Below the pieces are notes generated by a model. The model did not search any database and was not told the origin of the DNA. It saw nothing but the letters and a program-made list of their open reading frames with translations. Below, piece by piece: positions 56,001-64,000 of a DNA stretch of 64,000 bases. This DNA is from Apiosordaria backusii. Taxonomy: Eukaryota > Ascomycota > Sordariomycetes > Sordariales > Lasiosphaeriaceae. Where the stretch lies: the NCBI GenBank assembly GCA_030549205.1, contig JAUKTV010000005.1, positions 1,054,001-1,118,000 on the forward strand, read 5' to 3'. How positions within the stretch are numbered: position 1 is the first letter of the stretch; every line of letters begins with the position of its first letter. The position numbers and the translations under genes were made by a program.

Positions 56001-58868
56001 CCAGCCACCAATGGAGGACCACCTCGGCAGCTGGATACGGCGCTGCTTGATGCGCTTGCCGAGAGGTGCATGGACGTTCTGATGCAAGAACACAACCTTC
56101 GGCTGTACTGTGTGATGATCACGGCTCCCAACTCCCTGCCGAGAGTGCTCAAAAACGGGCGTCGCGAGATCGGCAATATGCTTTGTCGGAGAGAGTTTGA
56201 CTTGGGAAATCTGCCCTGTGTCCATGTCAAGTTTGCGGTGGAGCACGCGGTGCTCAACTTGCCCGTGGGAGTTGACCCAGTCGGTGGCATCTGGTCGGCC
56301 ATGGCGTCCGACTCTCGCTCTCTGCTTCTTGCGTCGGCGGAAAAGCAGTACTCGGGCATTGACCACCGCGAGGTTGTGATGGATGACCGGACATCTACTC
56401 CGCTCAACAACTTTACCAGCATCACTGATTTGATCCAGTGGCGAGTGGCCAGACAGCCCGAGGAGTTGGCCCTCTGCACCATAGATGGGCGGGGCAAAGA
56501 AGGCAAGGGCATAAATTGGAAGAAGTTTGATGTCAAGGTTGCCGCCGTGGCTGTCTACCTTCGCAACAAGGTGAAGCTCAAGTCCGGTGACCATGTTGTA
56601 CTCATGTACACACACTCGGAAGAGTTTGTCTTCGCTGTTCACGCCTGCATCAACCTGGGCGTGATAGTTCTTCCCATTGCACCGCTGGATCAGAATCGCC
56701 TGTCGGAGGATGTACCTGCGTTCCTGCACCTGCTGGCAGACTATTCGGTCAGAGCGGTGTTGGTGAACCAAGAGGTTGACCATCTCCTGAAGACCAAAAC
56801 TGTGGCTCAGCACATCAAGCAATCGGCTCAAATTCTCAAGATCATGGTGCCAAACATCTTCAATACCACCAAGCCGCCAAAGCAGAACAGCGGCCTCAGA
56901 GACTTGGGCATCACGATGGATCCGGCGTGGGTCCAGCCTGGTTATCCAGTGGTAATCTGGACCTACTGGACGCCCGACCAGCGGCGGATTGCTGTCCAAC
57001 TGGGCCACGATACTATTCTGGGCATGTGCAAAGTTCAGAAAGAAACCTGTCAGATGACTAGCTCCCGGCCGGTTCTTGGCTGTGTCAGGAGTACCACAGG
57101 CCTAGGTTTCCTCCATACATGTCTCATGGGTATTTACATTGGCACGCCCACCTACCTTCTTTCACCGGTTGAGTTTGCTCAGAATCCTGCTTCCCTGTTC
57201 TTGATCTTGGCTAGGTACAAGATCAAGGACACGTACGCTACCCCCCAAATGCTTGATTATGCTATGAGAACCATGCCGGGCAAGGGGTTCACGTTGCATG
57301 AACTCAAAAACATGATGATATCTGCCGAGGGGAGACCGCGCGTCGATGTATTCCAGAAGGTACGGATGCACTTCGCTACAGCAGGTCTCGATCGTACTGC
57401 GATCAATACGGTTTACTCGCACGTGCTTAACCCTATGATCGCTTCACGATCCTACATGTGCATTGAGCCAATTGAGCTCTGGCTGGACCGCAAGGCTCTG
57501 CGGCAGGGTCTTATTCAAGTGACGGACCCGGAGCGGGACCCCAAGGCCCTCCTTGTACAGGACTCGGGGATGGTGCCGGTCTCGACACAAATTGCCATCG
57601 TCAACCCTGAGACTTGCATGCTCTGCAGTGAGGGAGAGTTTGGCGAAATCTGGGTCGATTCCGAGGCTTGTGCCAAGGCATTTTATAGGTCCAAGGACGC
57701 ATTTGACGTGCAGCGATTTGATGGGCGAACGGTGGAGGACCCGAGCATCCAGTATGTTCGCACTGGAGACCTCGGTTTCTTGCACAGCGTAAGGAGGCCT
57801 ATTGGGCCCGGCGGGGCACTGGTGGATATGCAGGTTGTGTTTGTTCTGGGGAACATTGGTGAGACGATTGAGATCAATGGGTTGAGCCATTTCCCAATGG
57901 ACATTGAGTTCTCGGTCGAGCGATGTCATCATAGTATCGTACCGGGCGGATGGTGAGTACTTTGCCTGAACTTCTACATTCTAGCCATGCTTGCTGACAC
58001 AAATCTTCTTAGTACTGTTTTCCAAGCGGGCGGCCTTGTTGTGGTTGTCGCCGAGGTGGCGCGAAAGGCATACCTTGCTTCCATCGTACCCGTGATTGTC
58101 AACGCGGTTCTCAACGAACACCAGATTGTGACTGATATCGTCGCATTCGTGAACAAGGGAGATTTCCCTCGTAGTCGTTTGGGAGAGAAGCAACGTGGAA
58201 GGATTCTTGCTGGGTGGGTCAGCAGGAAGATGCGGACCATGGCCCAGTTCGCTATCAAAGACATGGACAGAGAGTCCCTCGGACCATCGGGTGACCACCC
58301 AGACTCCCCAACCATGGACGCCCATCGCGCGAGCGTGGGTAGTTTTCGGTCGTCGAGCGGGCCCATGCCGGGAAGCAGCTCTCTCAGAAACATGGAGCCA
58401 GCGCCGCAGATCCTGGAGCAGCGTGAGTTGGAACTGCAGCAGCAATACCAACAAGTGCAGTTGACGAACCCGTTCCCGGTCGAGATGCCGGCCGACGAGA
58501 GAATACCGGAAATCATGGATAAAGACCACGACCAGACGCCAACAAAGGCTCGGCAGCCCAAGCCGCCGTTTCAGGATCATGGGTTTGAGTTGCCTGACTT
58601 TGATCAGTTCGGGGGCGATGGTCCTTCGCGAGATCGTACACCAGCTCCAGTTGGGTCAGAACCATACCAAGGGACTGTGAGCATGCTCTCACAGACCGGC
58701 CCGCCACAGCTCAGATTACCTGGTGTAGATGGGAGGGAATCGCTGGATGACTGGAACTTGAGGCCTGGCAGTGGCGGATTGGAGAGGAATGGTAATGGGC
58801 AGCAAGACAACGGTGGTGATTGGACTAGGGAATTGTCAGGAACTCTACGGTCGCCAACAGGGTGGTGA
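53097..58868 (+). CDS. cps1: CPS1/DIP2-family protein with two AMP-binding (adenylation-like) domains
   Basis: Four exons, 53097-53156, 53239-53261 (23 nt), 53339-57952 and 58013-58868, all in phase, 1850 aa. The N-terminus MAGLSPELQDKLEELDRELE / EGDITQKGYQKRRTQLFSQYG is a DMAP1-binding domain. A disordered stretch and two adenylate-forming-enzyme-like domains follow (about residues 240-950 and 1000-1650), then a disordered Gln/Pro-rich tail. This is the architecture of animal DIP2, yeast Cmr2 and fungal CPS1. DIP2 is reported to control diacylglycerol levels, and CPS1 is known as a virulence-linked factor in plant pathogens. In both domains the usual Ser/Thr/Gly-rich phosphate loop is degenerate (FSRAPTGDVRG near 457; WTYWTPDQRR near 1235), so classical ATP-dependent activation is doubtful. 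The ATG is placed by the start of the conserved DMAP1 domain. Confidence 0.93.
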
Positions 58869-60589
58869 AGCTGTTATCAGCGACAGGAAGGTGCGGTAAC
58901 TGCGAGGGTAGGTTTTTGTTTCGGGTTACAGGGTATATCACTTGGTGGGAATGGGAATGCAATTGGGAAACGAGGGTTTTGAAAGACGGGAGTGGAGGTA
59001 TGCTGTCAGGGTCATGGGAATAGCTACTGTACTTATTCAGCGATCGCCAACACCAATACTCGAACCTCTTTATAAAACAGGAGCGCTTGTTTCGACTACA
59101 CAGCTGTGCACGCAGAGAGAGGTTTCTGAAGACGGAGGGGATCCGATCTGATGTCAGAAATCCAATCTCCGCAGGCTCGGAAGCGCAGAACAGCGTCGTC
59201 ATCCAAACCAACAACGAGTGGATATCTCGACAGCGCCGCACAGAATTTTGACAACCGTTGGGTTTTCATGTATTTGCTTTTCAGTCCAGATCAGGTCTCA
59301 AACACCGTTGAAGCAAACCGCATAAAGTTCAATGCCCAATATAGGGCTGAGGTGAAGAGTGGGGATTTGCCAGGAACCAGAGGTCGCCTTGTGTCCATGT
59401 AGCCCTGTGAGTGGATTTCTAATCCCATCCCACTTTCATCTCAGGCATTTTGCGCCAGGCATATCATTGGGTATTGATTTCACAAAAGGGAAGGAAAATA
59501 AGACGGTTACCATGCGGCCGCTGCTCATTTCGACAAAAGTCTCGGTTTCTCCCAAGTCCATGGTCCTCGTGTTGTTTGATGATCCAACATAGCTACCTAG
59601 AGAACTTCCAACCAACCAACGTTCAAAGCGTTTATGCGCTGCCTCGGTTGGACATCCCCCAGAGCCCTGCTCTCGCTCACCGCGACTCACCTTGGGAATT
59701 CCTGGACCTGCAGGTCCTTCGCTCGTGCTCTCGGTATCCCGCAGTAGCATGCAGTGTGGTGCTAGTCTGTACGACAGCGGCACAGTCGTATTTTCCCAGC
59801 GTTCATGGCCTATCCACCCGCCCCTCGAACCTCGAACCGCTACCTACATCCGCTGCCGAGCATATGGGGGCCGGCTTGTGCTCTTGGACGTTGGCCGAGA
59901 AAAGACGATTATGGGCAGAAGCACGTCGTCGTTGGACTTGGTCAGTCAGCACTTATTCCTTAGGACCCCTCTCCAGCCCCGTCTATTGCATCCATCTCAA
60001 CACGCGCGCCCAGCTCGGTAAGCGCCAACCGCTCGTGGAGTTGCCTGGATGATCTTTGCATTCGCGAGTGCCTTATCCTCTGTCGTGCCCCGACTGCGCC
60101 GCCTACCTTTCTCCTCTCCAAGACCTACGTTGCCTTCGACCCTCGGAAACGTGCTCTGGAGGTGGTTATTCCTGATTTTTCTAGTATTCGGTTTTGTCGG
60201 CCTTTCCGAGGCTTTTTTTTCTCTTGTGCTTCCTCTCTGTCAGACTCCCCCGTTCTTCATTCACTTATTCCTCCTTCTCTTGCAATTCGCCCACCAATTT
60301 TGGAGACCCCCAATTGTACCTTGAGAAAACATCCCACTTCACCCTTCAGACTAAACCAGGAGCGGCAACCCAGAGGAAAGACCAAAGACTTGCGACTCAC
60401 GAATATACTCCGCCTGTGATTGCTACAGTAATGCTTGTACCTGTTGACGACGACGACACACCGCAACCGTAAACGCCGTGACATCGGCATTGGCCCCTTC
60501 CCCGAACCATGGAGCTGTGTTTGCACCCCGCATTCACAAGCGTCTCCGGCGGCTCCTAAGCTCCATCGGGGAAAGTAATAAGGTACCAA
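58869..60589. other. Intergenic region upstream of the HET gene
   Basis: Spacer of 1.7 kb between tandem forward genes. It includes a pyrimidine-rich stretch around 60060-60300. Open frames up to 200 codons here (59450-60052) have no family character and rare-looking Ser/Arg/Trp composition, so I do not call a gene. Confidence 0.5.
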
Positions 60590-63500
60590 ATGGACTTTCT
60601 TCCACATCCCGTCGCCGGAGTCGAGCCTTTGGATATCCCCTTTGTCGCCGACACCCCCTTTGTGTTCGGCACCGATTTCTGGGACTTTGCAAAGCTCCAC
60701 GGCTTCGGCGACCAGTGGGCAAGCTTACCGGCTCCGCGTCTGGCATCACTAGCTCAGTCATGGCTCTACTTTGGCACCATCGCTGAGTTCCTCGGCCGGC
60801 CGATCGACTACCGGGAGTTTCAAGTATCACGCAGTGTATCGGCCAGGCCCCTAATACCATTATTAGACGAGTGGCTCACTTCACACGCCATTCCGCCCAA
60901 GGACTCAACCAAGCAAAGAGGGAAAGGTGACGAAGAAGGAGAGGTCTCGAGAGAGAGTCGAAAGTGCTTGATATACGAGCACGCCAAGTTCCTCGATGCC
61001 GTCGTCGACCTCGCCGAGGACTTTGATCGAGTATCCCAGAGCCACGTCAAACCTATCCCCACCATTGTCTTGTCCATCAAGGTCCTTTGCACCACCCTGA
61101 GGAGCGTTCTTTGGGATTTGGTTCAGGTCGACGCAGAGGACATGCCTCTGCCTTGGCCAAGGCATGAAAAGGTCGCTACGCTCGACAGCAAAGGAAACCC
61201 GGATATCTCGCCTAGTGCTCAGCTCATGCTGGACGTGCTGCGCTTGCGAGGGTGGTGTCCCTTTTACGCGAGGAAGGTTCTCACTTCGTATAACTACGCT
61301 ATCGCTTACTACTTTACACGGCTGTTTCGGCTCTTTTCAGCAGAGGTGAACCATGACGGCTGCTCTTTTGATGAGTGTGTCGCCAGCAATGCGGATATCT
61401 TTAGCTATGTACCGAAACATATTCGGTATGGCTGCCAGTGCCAGCCCATGTCGGTTGGGATGGATCAGGTCCGGGCTATTATCGAGGACGGCGGGGTGCC
61501 TTTGGTTCGGTTGAGAGGGTCATTGCAGAGGGGGATTAGATTGGAACTGGTTCGGATGACGGCCCGAACGCGCTATGTGGTTATCAGCCATGTGTGGTCC
61601 GATGGGATCGGTAATGCTAATGCTAACGCGATGCCTGAATGTCAGCTACGGCGCCTTTTTGGCTACCTCGGCAAACTCAAGTCATTGAAGGAAGGGGAGG
61701 ATGCTGGGGCCGAGTTCAGCCTACTGAGTTCAGTGGATACGGGATTTCAGACTGCGACGAGACGGAAACCGAAATATTTCTGGATCGACGCGCTGTGTAT
61801 GCCTCCTGTGAATACGAATCTTTTGCGGATGCGAGCTATCAACAAACTGCCAGCAGTATACCAAGCGGCTGATAGGATATTGGTCCTGGATCCAAATCTG
61901 GAAAAGATCTCAATTGCGAATTCAGACACACTCGAACAGTGCGCCCGGTTTGCTGTGAGCCCATGGATAGGCAGGAGCTGGACATTTCAAGAGGCTGCGC
62001 TCGGCTCTGTGGTTGAGGTTCAGTGCGCTGATGGGACGTTTAATGCCCTCTCACCACGACTCAAGCAGCCCATTGCTGTTCCTCCCCCTCAATGCACACA
62101 AAAATCGAAATTGTCTGAGCTGGCGGGGCTTCCTCTGAGCTGGGTCAAAAGAAGGATACCCGGAATGTCAGGACACGAACCATTACAATTGATAAACAGT
62201 GGCTCGACGGCCGGTATGGGAATGGATATCAGCTTGGCCATGGTCGCGAGTCTGACACGGTGTTTGAACCACGAGTTCCGCTCATCGTTTGCGAACGGTG
62301 TCAAACCGGTCAAGGCCACCTATGGAAGAGAGACACTGGCTCCTGACTTCTGCACACTCTTCGTCCAAGTGTGGAACGAGCTGAGCGAAAGGGCAACGAC
62401 GGTCCCAGGAGACAAGCACCTTATCATTGCGAACCTTCTCGGCTTCAATACGGAGCCACTTATGCGACTGAACAAGTCAGCGGAACGGATGGCGTGTATC
62501 CTGAGGAGCATGGATGGCGTTCCGATGTCATTGTTCTTCAACATGAACGGGCCAAGACAGAAACCCTCAAAGAACCATCGTGACCGTTGGGTACCGCTAT
62601 ATCCAGCAAAACAGAAGCTCACTTTTGGATCGACATTTACGAATCTTCGAAACGTCAAAAACGATTTATATCTCCCTAATAATAGCGTCAGTCGAACCAA
62701 AGTGGCTGTGCTCGTCTGTACTGGGCCACCGGACCCCTTTTCGAGCTGCACGTTCACCGTCCACGACACAGTAACGGGCGACCAGTATTCTGTTGAGGTT
62801 CACCGGGAGGACGGAGAGACAGATGCCTTTGCAACACCTGAGATTGGACCCTACTGCATTGCTATTCAGCTCGATAACCCAATCCTCACAAAACAAGATA
62901 ATGACATTGCAGGCCTTGCAGCTAGACCTCCGCAGGCATACCCAGGGGCACTATTCCGAGTGCGCCGCGTCGTCACCAGAGTCAAGAAACTCTACTACCA
63001 TGCACTCGAGGCCACCTACGAAAAGTCCTTTGAGCTTGTAGAAGAAGACACCTACGACCACGGCAAAGCCCACGACACCTCCAACAAACGAGCAACAGAC
63101 TACTCAGACGGCGACCTAGCCACCGCCTTCTCTAGGCACCCCCGAGGCCTGCTCCGAACAGTCTACGACTGCCCCTCAACCATCACCCGCCTCCCCAACC
63201 TCAGCACCCCGGTCAGTCCATCCTTCCGCCGCTCCCCCGACACCAACAAAGAAGGAGAAGAGAAAACCCAACCAATCCCAACCCTGACCGCCCTCCCCCT
63301 CCCCGAAACCTGGCAAGTGGTCATCGAACGCGAACCACCTACCTACCCCGTGCCCTTACCAACTCGTCCCTCCTTCGCCGACGCTCTAACCCCAGTCACC
63401 GCCCATCTGTCCGTCACCGCCCTCGACGGCCTCGTCGCCTCAGGTTGTGTCGGCTTCGGAATCGCAATTTGCGCAACTATGTTCCCCTCTCTTGCCCCCT

Positions 63501-63874
63501 TAGCAAAAGCAGCCGTCATCGCTAAACTCATACTGCATTCCCTATTCCTGATCCAAATGTTCGTCTTTGCCGGGGTGGAAGTCCGTCTAATCTGGAATAT
63601 CCTCCACTTGACGCTAGTGGTGCTTTACACCTTCTCCCGCGTCACCCAGCCCGGCCCAAACCCAGGCGATAAAGTACAAGTTTTAGACTGGGCTTTCATC
63701 GCCTGGGCCTTCCTCGGTCACGCAATCGACTTTGGTGCTCGGATAGTAATACAATGGGTAGTAGTCCCGGAGTTGTTTGAGCAGTATCTGGCTTCCTTTG
63801 ACGATGATTACGACGGGATGGATGGCGTGAGGAGGTACAAGACTCGAAATGGGGGGCGGGGCAAAAGGGGCTGA
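60590..63874 (+). CDS. HET-domain protein with C-terminal membrane segments
   Basis: Single exon, 1094 aa. The N-terminal ~300 residues are helical and unassigned. The middle matches the heterokaryon-incompatibility (HET) domain in its order of motifs: RYVVISHVWSDGIGN (from 328), KYFWIDALCMPP (FWIDALC at 397-403), an AVYQAADRILVLDP stretch and PWIGRSWTFQEAALG (near 458-471). HET domains are death-inducing or self/non-self signalling modules of filamentous ascomycetes, related to TIR domains. Residues ~940-1060 are strongly hydrophobic, with three to four likely membrane spans (GCVGFGIAICATMF, LILHSLFLIQMFVFAGVE, LTLVVLYTF, AFIAWAFLGHAIDFGARIVI). The C-terminus is acidic then basic. HET-plus-membrane-segment proteins are known in fungi, but the partners and trigger of this one are unknown. 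The ATG is the first in frame and has a CCAAATGG context. Confidence 0.87.
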   Translation: MDFLPHPVAGVEPLDIPFVADTPFVFGTDFWDFAKLHGFGDQWASLPAPRLASLAQSWLYFGTIAEFLGRPIDYREFQVSRSVSARPLIPLLDEWLTSHAIPPKDSTKQRGKGDEEGEVSRESRKCLIYEHAKFLDAVVDLAEDFDRVSQSHVKPIPTIVLSIKVLCTTLRSVLWDLVQVDAEDMPLPWPRHEKVATLDSKGNPDISPSAQLMLDVLRLRGWCPFYARKVLTSYNYAIAYYFTRLFRLFSAEVNHDGCSFDECVASNADIFSYVPKHIRYGCQCQPMSVGMDQVRAIIEDGGVPLVRLRGSLQRGIRLELVRMTARTRYVVISHVWSDGIGNANANAMPECQLRRLFGYLGKLKSLKEGEDAGAEFSLLSSVDTGFQTATRRKPKYFWIDALCMPPVNTNLLRMRAINKLPAVYQAADRILVLDPNLEKISIANSDTLEQCARFAVSPWIGRSWTFQEAALGSVVEVQCADGTFNALSPRLKQPIAVPPPQCTQKSKLSELAGLPLSWVKRRIPGMSGHEPLQLINSGSTAGMGMDISLAMVASLTRCLNHEFRSSFANGVKPVKATYGRETLAPDFCTLFVQVWNELSERATTVPGDKHLIIANLLGFNTEPLMRLNKSAERMACILRSMDGVPMSLFFNMNGPRQKPSKNHRDRWVPLYPAKQKLTFGSTFTNLRNVKNDLYLPNNSVSRTKVAVLVCTGPPDPFSSCTFTVHDTVTGDQYSVEVHREDGETDAFATPEIGPYCIAIQLDNPILTKQDNDIAGLAARPPQAYPGALFRVRRVVTRVKKLYYHALEATYEKSFELVEEDTYDHGKAHDTSNKRATDYSDGDLATAFSRHPRGLLRTVYDCPSTITRLPNLSTPVSPSFRRSPDTNKEGEEKTQPIPTLTALPLPETWQVVIEREPPTYPVPLPTRPSFADALTPVTAHLSVTALDGLVASGCVGFGIAICATMFPSLAPLAKAAVIAKLILHSLFLIQMFVFAGVEVRLIWNILHLTLVVLYTFSRVTQPGPNPGDKVQVLDWAFIAWAFLGHAIDFGARIVIQWVVVPELFEQYLASFDDDYDGMDGVRRYKTRNGGRGKRG

Positions 63875-64000
63875 GGAGGTGGTGGACCAGGACGAGGGCC
63901 AGGTTCGGGAGAAAAAAACCAAAAGTTTGGGTACCGAGGGAGAATCATCATGATGATAACGGCGATGATATCGGACAGGGAGGAGGAGTGGCGAGGCACT
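63875..64000. other. 3' flank of the HET gene to window end
   Basis: Only 126 bp remain, mostly purine-rich sequence. A reverse-strand open frame here starts from a non-ATG codon at the edge and is not called. Confidence 0.5.

Noticed and set aside
59450..60052. 200-codon open frame upstream of the HET gene
   Set aside because: No family character, biased composition and overlapping open frames on other phases; most likely chance.
63808..63999. Reverse-strand 63-codon frame at the window end
   Set aside because: Begins at a non-ATG codon at the edge and overlaps the HET gene end; Pro-rich shadow.
1..64000. tRNA, 5S rRNA, transposon terminal repeats and CRISPR-like arrays
   Set aside because: Scanned by eye for tRNA B-box-like and 5S-like sequence, long inverted or direct repeats and regular spacer arrays; none convincing. 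A covariance-model search would be needed to be sure.

Overview
The window is nuclear DNA of a filamentous ascomycete, most likely a sordariomycete of the Neurospora/Podospora/Chaetomium kind. The basis is gene density, short introns (mostly 47-90 nt, GT..AG with CTRAC-like branch sites), long low-complexity protein tails, and families typical of this group: a HET-domain protein, a CPS1/DIP2 protein, class II cAMP phosphodiesterase and LAMMER kinase. There is no bacterial, viral, transposon or CRISPR signal. I recognise no tRNA or rRNA gene. All splice sites and products below were read by eye; no database search was possible.

Layout, left to right. App1-type phosphatidate phosphatase (+, its frame is open to the window edge). 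Long-form tRNase Z (+, with a possible mitochondrial leader). Uncharacterised protein (-). LAMMER kinase (-, six exons), then about 4.8 kb without genes. Sideroflexin (-) and an MFS transporter (+) share a divergent promoter. Stm1-like ribosome/RNA-binding protein (-, two micro-exons). bZIP transcription factor (-, with a GC-AG intron), then about 5.7 kb without genes. Basic proline/serine-rich, probably nuclear protein (+). LIM-domain protein (+, with an in-frame TAG). Flavin-reductase-like protein (-). Single-pass membrane protein (+). Class II cAMP phosphodiesterase (-, with a 774-nt intron). Uncharacterised Cys/His-rich, probably nuclear protein (-). CPS1/DIP2-type double adenylation-domain protein (+). 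HET-domain protein with C-terminal membrane segments (+).

The genes are mostly housekeeping and regulatory: lipid signalling (App1, DIP2), RNA metabolism (tRNase Z, Stm1, LAMMER kinase), cAMP turnover and transcription. They form no biosynthetic cluster or operon-like unit. Only the sideroflexin/MFS pair looks set up for shared regulation. The most interesting points are gene-structure oddities: a stop codon between two Cys-x2-Cys motifs of the LIM protein, a stop-free frame-preserving intron just before the kinase core of the LAMMER gene, a GC-AG intron, 18- and 19-nt exons, a probable dual-start tRNase Z, and two multi-kilobase gene-free stretches beside regulatory genes.
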